Positions 35,594 to 44,449 of a DNA stretch of 64,000 nucleotides are shown in pieces. Made by a program: the position numbers and the translations under genes. The stretch is from Vitreoscilla stercoraria DSM 513 (GTDB lineage Bacteria > Pseudomonadota > Gammaproteobacteria > Burkholderiales > Neisseriaceae), in NCBI RefSeq assembly GCF_000382305.1, contig NZ_KB908018.1:200704-264703 (forward strand). The letters are read 5' to 3'. The notes beneath the pieces are model-generated. The model saw only the letters and a list, made by a program, of their open reading frames with translations. It was not told the origin of the DNA and did not search any database. How positions within the stretch are numbered: position 1 is the first letter of the stretch; each line of letters starts with the position of its first letter.

Positions 35594-36232
35594 ATGCGTC
35601 GTTTGCCTGTTTATATTTTAGTAGATACTTCTGGCTCCATGCATGGGGAGCCGATTGAAGCGGTTCGCAATGGTTTGCAAGTGTTGATTTCTTCATTGCG
35701 CCAAGACCCATATGCCTTAGAAACCGCTTATATTTCCGTGATTACTTTCTCCAGCTCCGCCGAACAATTGATTCCACTGACAGAATTGATGCATTTTCAA
35801 ATGCCCGAAATCAAAGCCAGTGGCACAACGGCTTTGGGTGGTGCGTTGACACTGTTGGCACAGTGCGTGAAAACAGAAGTACAAATGGGCAATGCCGAAC
35901 AAAAAGGCGATTGGAAGCCTGTGGTGTTTTTATTGACCGATGGCGCACCAACCGATGATATCAATCAAGGCATTAGCAGTTTGCAAACCATCAAAACAGG
36001 AACGTTTGTCGCCTGTGCGGCAGGACCTTCAGTAGACACGTCCACATTAAAACGCATTACAGAAACTGTGGTGTCTTTGGACACTGCCGATGCCAATTCT
36101 ATCAAGGCATTTTTTAAATGGGTGTCTTCTTCTATTTCTGTGTCCAGTCAAAAAATTGAACAAGGTGGCAAAGAGGTTGCTGGTTTAGATGAATTGCCGC
36201 CACCACCGCCTGAATTGAATGTGGTGTTGTAA
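35594..36232 (+). CDS. TerY-like von Willebrand factor A protein 1
   Basis: A 212-aa cytosolic vWA domain protein of the TerY family. The MIDAS metal site is DTSGSMHGEPIEA near residues 10-22, and the Thr and Asp positions in SGTTALGGAL and LLTDGAPTDD complete it. The C terminus ends in a Pro-rich tail ELPPPPPELNVVL, shared with the second TerY at 36934. An AGGAG site 9 bases upstream supports ATG 35594. First gene of the ter cluster, 2 bases before a TerD-family gene. In ter systems TerY proteins are predicted metal-dependent scaffolds in phosphorylation signalling. Confidence 0.88.
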   Translation: MRRLPVYILVDTSGSMHGEPIEAVRNGLQVLISSLRQDPYALETAYISVITFSSSAEQLIPLTELMHFQMPEIKASGTTALGGALTLLAQCVKTEVQMGNAEQKGDWKPVVFLLTDGAPTDDINQGISSLQTIKTGTFVACAAGPSVDTSTLKRITETVVSLDTADANSIKAFFKWVSSSISVSSQKIEQGGKEVAGLDELPPPPPELNVVL

Positions 36233-36234
36233 TC

Positions 36235-36861
36235 ATGGCCATCAGTTTAAGAAAAGGCGAAGGGGTCAACCTGCGCAAAGAGTCGGGCTGGAATCTTAAA
36301 AAACTGACCATAGGCTTGGGCTGGGACGTGTCAGGTCAAAATTCTGATGCTTATGATTTGGATGCGATTGCTTTTGTGTGTCGGGAAGATGGTCGCGTTT
36401 ATGATTTGGGCGCACTCAATGAAAAAGGCAAGCCCACTTTGGTCGGTGGTGATGTGGTGTTTTATAACAGCTTAAACCATCCTTCTGGTCATATTCAGCT
36501 CAGCGGTGACAATCGCACCGGTAGCGCAGGTGCTGATGCCGAGCAAATTACAGTGGCTTTGGAAGCATTGCCTGAACGTTTTGGCAAGATTGTTTTTGTG
36601 GTGGCAATCCACAATGCCAAAGCTTTGGGGCAATCGTTTGGTGCTGTGAACAATGCCTATATTCGGGCATTAGACGGCAATGGTTCGGAAATTTGCCGTT
36701 ATCACATCAGCAAAGAGGCGGGACATGAGCGTTATTGCAGTTTGACGTTTGCCGCAGTGGAGCGCAAAAGTGGGGTGTGGTCGTTTCAAGCTGTGGGTCA
36801 AATGCATGAAAGCGATCGGTTTATTGATATTTTGAAAACCTATTTGCCCAATGCTCAATGA
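36235..36861 (+). CDS. TerD-family protein, divergent (TerX-like)
   Basis: A 208-aa TerD-domain protein. The family opening is LRKGEGVNLRKESG, then LGLGWDVSGQ, DLDAIAF and SGDNRTGSAGADAEQ. Compared with true TerD/TerE the acidic calcium-binding run GDGDGDDE is degraded to GSAGADAEQ, so metal binding may be weaker. It is 2 bases downstream of terY1 and probably translated with it. TerX is the closest type I can name from memory, but the call beyond TerD family is tentative. Confidence 0.85.
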   Translation: MAISLRKGEGVNLRKESGWNLKKLTIGLGWDVSGQNSDAYDLDAIAFVCREDGRVYDLGALNEKGKPTLVGGDVVFYNSLNHPSGHIQLSGDNRTGSAGADAEQITVALEALPERFGKIVFVVAIHNAKALGQSFGAVNNAYIRALDGNGSEICRYHISKEAGHERYCSLTFAAVERKSGVWSFQAVGQMHESDRFIDILKTYLPNAQ

Positions 36862-36869
36862 GCGCCATC

Positions 36870-36883
36870 AAGCGTCCTGTAAA
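36870..36883. repeat. DUS-like word, single
   Basis: AAGCGTCCTGTAAA in the short gap before terY2. Confidence 0.8.
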
Positions 36884-36933
36884 TGTTTTTAAGCGCAATG
36901 GTGTGGGTGTGTTTCAATCAATAAGGAGGTTTC

Positions 36934-37572
36934 ATGGGTAGACGTTTACTGACTTATGTGTGTATTGATACTTCAGGCTCTATGCGTGGCGAGCCGATTG
37001 AGGCTGTCAATACCGGTTTGCAAGCTTTATTGGCTTCATTGCGCCAAAATCCTTATGCGTTGGAATCGGTGCATTTGAGCATTGTGACATTTGATTCTTT
37101 CATCAAAGAAGTATTGCCGATGACGCCATTAGAACAAGTGGTGTTGCCTGAAATCCAATGTCCCGAGTCAGGGGCGACGTTTTTGGGTGAGGCGATGGAA
37201 TACATTGCGCAAGCAGCAACTCAAAACCGACGTTTGTCCACTGCAGAACAAAAAGGCGATTGGCAGCCGATTTTGATTGTGTTGACCGATGGCAAGCCAA
37301 CGGATTTGTTGGTGTATTCTGAATCGATTCCTAAAATCAAAGCTTGTGGTTTTAGCAGCATTGTCGCGTGTGCGGCAGGGCCGAAAGCCGATGCTTCTTT
37401 CTTGCAAAAATTGACACCTACCGTGGTGAGCTTAGACACGATGGATGCCAATGCTTTTGCCAAATTCTTTCAATGGGTCTCCGCTGCTGTGGGTTCACGC
37501 AGTACCAGTATTGGTACTGCCAGCAGCAATGATTTGCCTCCACCGCCACCTGAAATCAATATTGTATTTTAA
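36934..37572 (+). CDS. TerY-like vWA protein 2
   Basis: A 212-aa vWA protein, paralogous to the one at 35594: the same CIDTSGSMRGEPIEAVNTGLQ MIDAS region, the same VVSLDTMDANAFAKFFQWVSAAV helix and the same Pro-rich tail DLPPPPPEINIVF. An ATAAGGAGG site precedes the ATG. It opens the second block (terY2-terY3-PP2C-kinase) after a DUS-like word. The two near-duplicate TerY genes flanking a TerD gene suggest an internal duplication. Confidence 0.88.
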   Translation: MGRRLLTYVCIDTSGSMRGEPIEAVNTGLQALLASLRQNPYALESVHLSIVTFDSFIKEVLPMTPLEQVVLPEIQCPESGATFLGEAMEYIAQAATQNRRLSTAEQKGDWQPILIVLTDGKPTDLLVYSESIPKIKACGFSSIVACAAGPKADASFLQKLTPTVVSLDTMDANAFAKFFQWVSAAVGSRSTSIGTASSNDLPPPPPEINIVF

Positions 37573-37595
37573 TCTTCTTAATGAAGGAGATGGGT

Positions 37596-38639
37596 ATGCG
37601 TCGCTTACCGATATTTCTTGTGATAGACGTTTCAGAAAGCATGATGGGCGATAATTTGCGCTTGATGCAAGAAGGCATGGATCAATTGACTCGTTCTTTG
37701 CGTCAAGATCCGTATGCTTTGGAAATGGCGTATTTGTCTGTGATTGCTTTTGCAGGGCAGGTCAAAACATTGGCTCCGTTAACGGAGCTGATTTCTTTTT
37801 ATCCGCCTCGTTTGCCGTTGGGAGCGGGTTCTTCTATAGGCAAGGCTTTGAATTACACTATGGATGAAATTCAGCGGCAAGTGGTGTGCGGCAGTGCTAC
37901 GCAAAAAGGCGATTTTAAGCCCGTGGTATTTTTGATGTCAGACGGTGGCAGTACCGATGCTACGGAGATGGCTGTGGCCAAATGGGAGCGGCAATTTAAA
38001 AATAAAGCCACTTTGGTCTCTTTAGGCATTGGACCGTATGCGCAATTGTCATTTCTCAGCGCTATCAGTGAGCAGGTTTTGCGTTTAGAACAATGTTCAG
38101 AACAAGATTTCAAACAATTCATCGCTTGGATCAGTGCTTCGGTGTCGTCACGCAGCCGCAGCATTGGTTTGAGTCAGGAAGTGGATGTTGGCGTGGATTT
38201 GGAAAAGCCTCACCATCCTATGCTGACTTTGGTGAAAACTTTACAGGACGCTGTGGGCATAGATGAAAACTATGTCATTTTGTCGGGGCTGTGTCAGACA
38301 AGCAAATTGCCGTATTTGATGAAATATGAAAAATTGGCAGCTGAATATCAGTCCTCATACGATGAAGCGCAATACCAATTTACAGGTGTGTATGCTGCCC
38401 AAAAAGATTATTTTGAGTGGTCTGATGAGCGGCAAAACTTCAATACCATTCATGTCGGAGCTTTGAGTGGTGGTTGTGGTTGCCCGCATTGTGGGGCTGC
38501 GTATGCTTTTGCGACTTGTTCGTGTGGACAAATTTTTTGCGTCGAGGGTGATGGTGAGGTGCAATGCCCTGGCTGCGAGAAATATGTGTATATGGGTCAT
38601 AGTGATGGTGATTATGAGGTTACACGTTCTAGGGGTTGA
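37596..38639 (+). CDS. TerY-like vWA protein 3 with C-terminal zinc ribbon
   Basis: A 347-aa vWA protein. The MIDAS-like segment is VIDVSESMMGDNLRL: the DxSxS core is kept, with Glu in place of the usual Gly. The vWA domain spans about residues 1-195. A linker carries a DUS-like word (38240-38252, encoding LQDA). The C-terminal zinc-ribbon-like region near residues 288-340 has cysteine pairs GCGCPHCG, CSCG and CPGC, as in TerY-C proteins. AAGGAG supports ATG 37596. It precedes PP2C by 3 bases, forming the TerY-phosphatase-kinase triad. Confidence 0.85.
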   Translation: MRRLPIFLVIDVSESMMGDNLRLMQEGMDQLTRSLRQDPYALEMAYLSVIAFAGQVKTLAPLTELISFYPPRLPLGAGSSIGKALNYTMDEIQRQVVCGSATQKGDFKPVVFLMSDGGSTDATEMAVAKWERQFKNKATLVSLGIGPYAQLSFLSAISEQVLRLEQCSEQDFKQFIAWISASVSSRSRSIGLSQEVDVGVDLEKPHHPMLTLVKTLQDAVGIDENYVILSGLCQTSKLPYLMKYEKLAAEYQSSYDEAQYQFTGVYAAQKDYFEWSDERQNFNTIHVGALSGGCGCPHCGAAYAFATCSCGQIFCVEGDGEVQCPGCEKYVYMGHSDGDYEVTRSRG

Positions 38640-38642
38640 TCA

Positions 38643-40574
38643 ATGTTTCCTGAGATAAAATTTAAAATTGTTCTTACCAAAGAAGCAACAGAGGCTTGGA
38701 CTTCTGAGCAAGAGGCTTTGCTTGAGCATTTTTGTCATCAAGACGATGTGTTGGCAGGCATGCAAAAACTAGAAGCATGGCTGGCGTGTGCTTGGGATAA
38801 AAAGATGCGGGTGATGGAATGCCACGATGTGTTTGGAGCGCATTTGGAACAGACGATGGCGGATTCGTCTGTGGGCGACGGTAGTCTGAGTATAGAAAAT
38901 GTGCCAGAAACCAATATAGCTACGCCTGAGCCTGTGAATATTGCCAATGTGAGCGATGCGCATGGCGGTGAGGAGGGGCATACATCGCAAGATGGTGGTG
39001 ATGTGCTGAGTGTATTTGATGATGATGACGATTTGCCTGCTCCAGTACAGAAAGCCCTTGTGCAGACGCCAAAGCAAGCTTATGAAGACCAGCAGGCTCA
39101 ATCACATGGTGGTGAAGAAAACAATGAATCTAGCCAGTATCAAATATGTTTGGCTTCTTCAGATGAAATAGTCCACTTACCACAAGAATCTGTTGTCACC
39201 GCCTCGATAAGGACTATAGAAAACCATCTGCCCTTAGACACTGAGGTTGTTCTGACAGATGCTCAATCCGTGATTTTAAACACATCTGAAAGTCCGCCTG
39301 ATATGTTGCCGCTATTCAAGAAGACTCATACACCCACTATCACTCAGGCTTATCGTGTGGTTTTGCCTAATGCCAAGCAAGGTGAGGCGTATGCCAAACC
39401 ATTGCAGTTTGAGCCTGATGTGGCTTATGTGGTGAGAGAAATAGAATTTAGTCCTGAGTGTGGACTGTCTTGGAATGCAGATACCTTGCAATGTGAGGGT
39501 GTACCTGATATCAGTGGTGATGTCTTGGTGAAAATATGGTGGCATCCGTTAGAGAGTGAGCAACATGAGTTGAGTCAGACTCAAATTTACATCAATGCGG
39601 ACCCAAAATCATTGTGGAAAAATATCCCTTCTGATTCGCAAACTTTGTTTTGGAAGGAAGACGAAGCGAGCTTGGGCTTGGATGGCGATCAATACCATTT
39701 GTTGGCTGCGCGTGTACGTGGTCGTTCGCATGCACATGTGGGCAGTTGTTGTGATGATGATTTTGCCATGGCGCGTTTTGTGATTAATGAAGCATATCCA
39801 GCGTATGTGGTGACGGTGTCTGATGGGGCTGGTAGTGCAGCGTTTTCACGCTTAGGTTCTAAGCTGGCGGTGGATGCGGTGGTCAAAAGTCTGTCAGAAA
39901 CTTTGCAATCTCCAACCAGCATCGACTATATCCAAAAACAATTACAGAACGATGTATCGGATGAATCTTGGCAGGAATATGTAGAGCAAAGATTAAGTCG
40001 TGCTGCTTATAAAGCATTTGAAGCACAATACCATGCGTTTAAAGATGAGCATCCTGAAATCATCAGCGATATCAAACAATTGTCTAGTACTTTGTTAATG
40101 GGTTTTGGGATTGCGTTGCCCAATCAGAAAACTTTGGTTGGTGCGTATTGGATAGGCGATGGCGTGGTGGCTTTGTATCAACCGAATGCCAAAGTCGATG
40201 TTATGGGTGAAGCAGACAGTGGCGAGTTTTCAGGACAAACCCGTTTTTTAAGCAAAGATGATGTCATAGACCATGACAGTTTGATTGCTCGTATCCAGTA
40301 TCGTGTGCTTGAAGGTGAACATGCGTTGATTTTGATGACAGATGGCGTGTCCGATCCCAAGTTTGACAGTGAGCAAGCCATGTCTGAGCTGCAGCCATGG
40401 CAGACATTGTGGCATGAATGGCAAGAAGCATGTCGCGATGCGAGTAATGCCTCCGAAGCGGCCGCTGCTTTGCAAGCGTGGTTAAATTTCTTCTCGCCTG
40501 GCAATCATGACGATCGCACGTTGGCGATTGTCAGCGCACCTTGGTATCCACACAATGAAACGGTGGCAACATGA
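38643..40574 (+). CDS. PP2C-type phosphatase with long N-terminal extension and Ig-like region
   Basis: A 643-aa protein. Residues about 350-640 form a PP2C (PF13672-type) domain with the metal motif VTVSDGAGSAAFSRLGS, LILMTDGVSDPKFD and NHDDRTLAIV. The first 210 residues are acidic and probably disordered. Residues about 232-320 (VVLPNAKQGEAYAKPL ... GLSWNADTLQCEGVPDISGD) resemble a putative Ig/He_PIG-type beta domain, which is unexpected in a cytosolic phosphatase. In TerY-P triads the phosphatase is expected to oppose the neighbouring kinase. It overlaps the kinase start by 4 bp. Confidence 0.85.
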   Translation: MFPEIKFKIVLTKEATEAWTSEQEALLEHFCHQDDVLAGMQKLEAWLACAWDKKMRVMECHDVFGAHLEQTMADSSVGDGSLSIENVPETNIATPEPVNIANVSDAHGGEEGHTSQDGGDVLSVFDDDDDLPAPVQKALVQTPKQAYEDQQAQSHGGEENNESSQYQICLASSDEIVHLPQESVVTASIRTIENHLPLDTEVVLTDAQSVILNTSESPPDMLPLFKKTHTPTITQAYRVVLPNAKQGEAYAKPLQFEPDVAYVVREIEFSPECGLSWNADTLQCEGVPDISGDVLVKIWWHPLESEQHELSQTQIYINADPKSLWKNIPSDSQTLFWKEDEASLGLDGDQYHLLAARVRGRSHAHVGSCCDDDFAMARFVINEAYPAYVVTVSDGAGSAAFSRLGSKLAVDAVVKSLSETLQSPTSIDYIQKQLQNDVSDESWQEYVEQRLSRAAYKAFEAQYHAFKDEHPEIISDIKQLSSTLLMGFGIALPNQKTLVGAYWIGDGVVALYQPNAKVDVMGEADSGEFSGQTRFLSKDDVIDHDSLIARIQYRVLEGEHALILMTDGVSDPKFDSEQAMSELQPWQTLWHEWQEACRDASNASEAAAALQAWLNFFSPGNHDDRTLAIVSAPWYPHNETVAT

Positions 40575-42070
40575 GCAATATTGTGACTTTAACAGCCAGC
40601 GACGGCTCTAGTGTGAAATTTATTGATGAAATCAAAGCACAAGGCGGGATGAAAGATGTAATGTTCTCGCCTGATGGCAAATACGTGGTGGCGTTTTTTC
40701 GTGAACCTGCCGACAATGCGACCAAAGAGCGTTTATTGATGATTACAGGCAGCTATCGGGAGCGCATTTTCAATCAAGAAGGCGGTGAGTATTTAAAAAA
40801 TCTGTATTGTTGGCCCACTTCAGTGGTGGAACACAATGGCAAATTGGGCGTGGTCGTGCCATTTTACCGTGATTGTTTTTTCTTTGATTATGGCAGTCGC
40901 AATGATGATATGTTGAATATCAAAGGCAAAGACAAAGACGGTAAATGGTTTGCCTCAGCCAATAATCGCAATAAGTTTTTAGATCCACGCGAATTGGGCG
41001 ACTGGATGACGCATTTGAAAGTCTGCATTATGTTAGCGCGGGCGGTGCGTCGCATGCACATGGCAGGTTTGAGTCACAGTGATTTGGGATATAAAAATTG
41101 CTTGATAGATCCGACTACAGGTCAAGCGTGTTTGATTGATATTGATGGTTTGGTCGTGCCAGGTAAGCATCCGCCCACTGTGGTGGGGACACCTGATTTT
41201 ATTGCGCCTGAAGTGGTTGCCAGCAGCCATTTGGCCAAAGATGATCCCAATCGGAAATTGCCTTCTCGTACCACGGATTTACATGCTTTGGCAGTGCTCA
41301 TTTACATGTATTTGCTCTATCGTCATCCACTGCGTGGTGACAAAATTCATGATATGGATGACTCTCAAAAAGACGAAGAATTGTCTATGGGTTTGAAAGC
41401 GTTGTTTGTCGAACATCCTAAAGATGCTTCCAATCGCATCAAAACTCAAAATATCCGTGCTAGTGAATTGCCTTGGAAAGACACCGCAAAAATTCCTTAT
41501 ACGGTGACAGGACCTTATTTGTCACGTTTGTTTGAGCGCACGTTTGTGGATGGTTTACACCATCCTGCGCAGCGTCCAACGGCAGACGAATGGGAACAAG
41601 CTTTGGTCAAGACGGTTGATTTACTGCAACCTTGCACCAATATACAATGTGAGCAAAAATGGTATGCGTTTGACAATACCAATTCACCCAAATGTCCATT
41701 TTGTGGCACACCGCATCAAGGCAAATTGCCTGTTTTGAATTTGTATTCTTCGTCTAGAGAAGGGTCGTTCCGACCTGATAACCATCGTATTATGGTTTAC
41801 AGTGGTCAATCTTTGTTTAAGTGGCATGCCAATGGGCAAGTGTTTCCGAATGAAAAACTGAGCCGTGAAGATGCCAAGCGCGTGGGTTATTTTGTTTTGC
41901 ATCAAGGTCATTGGTATTTGGTCAATGAGACTTTAACCGATATGGTAGATGTATTGACCAAACAGCCCATACCGATAGGTGGCAAAGTTGCTTTGGTGGA
42001 AGGCGCTCAAATTTTATTGTCAAAAGCCACTGGTGGGCGACTTTTGATGGTACAAATGGCCGGTCATTGA
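40571..42070 (+). CDS. TerY-P-type protein kinase with zinc ribbon and FHA-like tail
   Basis: A 499-aa kinase-like protein. The catalytic loop is HSDLGYKNCLI (HxDxxxxN) near residue 166, with DIDG replacing DFG near 190, followed by the activation-segment end VVGTPDFIAPEVV. The glycine-rich loop is unusual. A zinc-ribbon-like CxxC pair (near residues 357-380, KCPFCGTPH) and a C-terminal beta domain (about 400-499) resembling FHA follow. With the adjacent vWA and PP2C genes it forms the TerY-P phosphorylation switch described for ter systems. Confidence 0.85.
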   Translation: MSNIVTLTASDGSSVKFIDEIKAQGGMKDVMFSPDGKYVVAFFREPADNATKERLLMITGSYRERIFNQEGGEYLKNLYCWPTSVVEHNGKLGVVVPFYRDCFFFDYGSRNDDMLNIKGKDKDGKWFASANNRNKFLDPRELGDWMTHLKVCIMLARAVRRMHMAGLSHSDLGYKNCLIDPTTGQACLIDIDGLVVPGKHPPTVVGTPDFIAPEVVASSHLAKDDPNRKLPSRTTDLHALAVLIYMYLLYRHPLRGDKIHDMDDSQKDEELSMGLKALFVEHPKDASNRIKTQNIRASELPWKDTAKIPYTVTGPYLSRLFERTFVDGLHHPAQRPTADEWEQALVKTVDLLQPCTNIQCEQKWYAFDNTNSPKCPFCGTPHQGKLPVLNLYSSSREGSFRPDNHRIMVYSGQSLFKWHANGQVFPNEKLSREDAKRVGYFVLHQGHWYLVNETLTDMVDVLTKQPIPIGGKVALVEGAQILLSKATGGRLLMVQMAGH

Positions 42071-42077
42071 CACTATA

Positions 42078-42091
42078 AAGCGTCCTGTAAA
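42078..42091. repeat. DUS-like word, single
   Basis: AAGCGTCCTGTAAA in the gap before terC. Confidence 0.8.
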
Positions 42092-42139
42092 ACCAGGTGT
42101 ATGTGGGTATAAGCTTAATCTATTCAGAAAGTGACAACG

Positions 42140-43159
42140 ATGGCTGAACATTTTGGTTTTCCTCTTGAGGCAATCATCATTTTTTTTACGGTGATTGCAT
42201 TGTCTGTGTATTTGGATTTGTTTGCGCATCGCAAGGTGAAAGACATTACGGTCAAAGATGCCGCGCTGTGGTCGGTGTTTTGGATAGGATTGGCACTCGC
42301 ATTTTATGCATATTTGTGGCTGCGCTTTGATGCGTATTGGGCCAATATGTATATGGCAGGTTATGTTTTGGAAAAAACCCTTTCCATTGACAACTTGATG
42401 GTCTTTATGGCTATTTTTGCTTCGTTTGGCATCAAAGGACATTTACAACATCGCATTTTGTATTGGGGCATTATTGGTGCTTTGGTGTTTCGTGCCATTT
42501 TTGTGGTCATCGGTACGGGTTTGTTTATGGCCAGTCCGTGGGTGGGTTTCTTGTTTGCGGCATTTGTGATTTGGAGTGCGGTGAAGATGTTGCAAAGTGG
42601 TTCAGAAGAAGAGGAAATTGAAGACTATTCTGACCATTGGAGCGTGAAAATCACACAAAAAATAATGCCAGTTTATACCAAACTGGTAGGTGAAAAATTC
42701 ATTGTCAAACACCATGAATTGAGTGAAGAACAATTGGCATCTGTCACGCGCAAAGGAGCACGCTACGCAACACCTGCTTTATTGTGTTTGATGGCGATTG
42801 AAACCTCTGACATTGCCTTTGCATTTGATTCTGTACCCGCTGTGATTGCGGTGACACAAGAGCCTTTGTTGGTGTATGCGGCGATGATTTTTGCCATTTT
42901 GGGTTTGCGCAGTTTGTATTTTGTCTTGGCTGCTTTGACCAAATATTTGGTACATTTGGAAAAAGCGGTGATTGTGTTATTGTTTTATATTGGCGTTAAA
43001 ATGGCTTTACAAGCTTCTGATGCGGTGTTTGGTACGGGTTTACACATTGCACCAAGTGTTAGTTTGATGATTGTATTGGGTGTTTTGGCTTTAGGGGTGG
43101 TGACATCATTGATGTTTCCAGGCAAAAAAGAAGCCGAAGACGGCAATAAACAAGATTGA
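42140..43159 (+). CDS. terC: TerC-family integral membrane protein
   Basis: A polytopic membrane protein (339 aa) with about nine hydrophobic helices. The conserved TerC features include DLFAHRK, EKTLSIDNLMVF with an acidic residue in the membrane, and LMAIETSDIAFAFDSVPAV with intramembrane Asp residues that probably bind metal. TerC proteins are linked to Mn2+ efflux/metal handling and to tellurite resistance with TerD. ATG 42140 is chosen over GTG 42131. It begins the TerC-TerD block. Confidence 0.93.
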   Translation: MAEHFGFPLEAIIIFFTVIALSVYLDLFAHRKVKDITVKDAALWSVFWIGLALAFYAYLWLRFDAYWANMYMAGYVLEKTLSIDNLMVFMAIFASFGIKGHLQHRILYWGIIGALVFRAIFVVIGTGLFMASPWVGFLFAAFVIWSAVKMLQSGSEEEEIEDYSDHWSVKITQKIMPVYTKLVGEKFIVKHHELSEEQLASVTRKGARYATPALLCLMAIETSDIAFAFDSVPAVIAVTQEPLLVYAAMIFAILGLRSLYFVLAALTKYLVHLEKAVIVLLFYIGVKMALQASDAVFGTGLHIAPSVSLMIVLGVLALGVVTSLMFPGKKEAEDGNKQD

Positions 43160-43177
43160 TTTAAGGGAGCAAGCGAT

Positions 43178-43756
43178 ATGGCAGTTACCTTACAAAAAGG
43201 TCAAAACATTTCTTTATCCAAAACCGATCCTAGTTTACATCGGGTATTGATTGGTTTAGGGTGGGATGCACGCAGCAGCGATGGCAATGATTTTGATTTG
43301 GATGCATGTGTGTTTTTGGTGCAAGAAAATCAAAAAGTGCCGAATGACGATCATTTTATTTTCTACAATCAATTGGTTTCACCTTGTGGCTCTGTGCAGC
43401 ACACGGGCGACAATTTAACTGGCGATGGCGATGGTGATGATGAATCGTTATTGGTAGAGTTAGGCACCATATCCAATCACATCGATAGCTTGGTCATTAC
43501 AGTGACGATACACGATGCTGACGTTCGAGGCCAAAATTTTGGTCAAGTACGCAATGCTTTTGTGCGCTTGGTCAATGATGAAAGCCAAGTTGAAGTATTG
43601 CGCTTTGATTTGAGTGAAGATTACAGCACTGAAACCGCAATGGTTTTTGGTGAAATTTATCGCCGCAATGGTGAATGGAAATTTCGCGCCATTGGTCAAG
43701 GATACAATGGCGGGTTATATGCTTTGTGCATGCAATACGGTGTGCAAGTAGCTTAA
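43178..43756 (+). CDS. terD: TerD-family protein A
   Basis: A 192-aa calcium-binding TerD domain protein. Motifs: LQKGQNISLSKTDP, GLGWDARSSDGNDFDLDA, HTGDNLTGDGDGDDES and FGQVRNAFVRL, with the C-terminal EIYRRNGEWKFRAIGQGYNGGL. The acidic motif GDGDGDDE is intact. It is closer to TerD than to TerZ or TerE. AGGGAGCAAGCG precedes the ATG, and it follows terC by 18 bases as in enteric terCD. Confidence 0.9.
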   Translation: MAVTLQKGQNISLSKTDPSLHRVLIGLGWDARSSDGNDFDLDACVFLVQENQKVPNDDHFIFYNQLVSPCGSVQHTGDNLTGDGDGDDESLLVELGTISNHIDSLVITVTIHDADVRGQNFGQVRNAFVRLVNDESQVEVLRFDLSEDYSTETAMVFGEIYRRNGEWKFRAIGQGYNGGLYALCMQYGVQVA

Positions 43757-43805
43757 GTAATAGCAATCTTTATGATGCATTATTGATGAAATTAGGAGAA
43801 ATAAC

Positions 43806-44381
43806 ATGGCAATTAGTTTGCAAAAAGGCGGCAACATCAGTTTGTCTAAAGAAGCACCTACGATGACCAAAATGATTTTGGGCTTGGGTTGGGACGTTCG
43901 TGCAACCGATGGCGCTGCTTTTGACTTAGATGCCAGCGCTTTCTTATTGAGTGCTTCAGGTAAAGTGCGTTCTGATGCGGACTTTATTTTTTACAATCAA
44001 GCCAAATCAGCCGATGGTAGCGTAGAACATGCTGGTGATAACCGCACTGGCGCGGGTGATGGCGATGATGAAAGCATTATTGTTGATTTGACTCGCGTTC
44101 CAAGCGATGTTGAAAAAGTGGCTGTGGCGGTGACCATTCACGATGCAGAATCTCGCAATCAAAACTTCGGTCAAGTATCGAGTGCTTATGTGCGTTGCGT
44201 GAATGAAGCGAACAATACCGAAGTGGCACGCTTTGATTTGTCAGAAGATGCTTCGGTTGAAACAGCCATGATTTTTGGTGAGATTTACCGTCACAATGGT
44301 GAGTGGAAATTCAAAGCCATTGGTCAAGGTTTTAAAGGCGGCTTAGGGCCTTTGGCGCAAAACTACGGTGTGAATATCTAA
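43806..44381 (+). CDS. TerD-family protein B (TerE/TerD-like)
   Basis: A 191-aa TerD-domain protein. It begins SLQKGGNISLSKEAPTM and ends in AQNYGVNI, like TerE, while the central DASAFLLSASGKVRSDADFIFYNQ is TerD-like. The acidic motif is GAGDGDDES. It is 49 bases from the previous gene and followed by a strong terminator, which ends the terC-terD transcript. Confidence 0.9.
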   Translation: MAISLQKGGNISLSKEAPTMTKMILGLGWDVRATDGAAFDLDASAFLLSASGKVRSDADFIFYNQAKSADGSVEHAGDNRTGAGDGDDESIIVDLTRVPSDVEKVAVAVTIHDAESRNQNFGQVSSAYVRCVNEANNTEVARFDLSEDASVETAMIFGEIYRHNGEWKFKAIGQGFKGGLGPLAQNYGVNI

Positions 44382-44394
44382 AAATACCGATGCC

Positions 44395-44423
44395 AACGCC
44401 TTGTGAATGACAAGGCGTTTTTT
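44395..44423 (+). terminator. Intrinsic terminator after the terC-terD block
   Basis: AACGCCTTGT / ACAAGGCGTT, 10-bp stem with a 5-base loop, followed by T4-7. Confidence 0.9.
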
Positions 44424-44449
44424 ACATGATGATGTGTACGGGAAAGAAT

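Noticed and set aside
36861..36934. An attachment-site or integrase remnant inside the ter cluster
   Set aside because: Only a DUS-like word and a ribosome-binding site are seen there.
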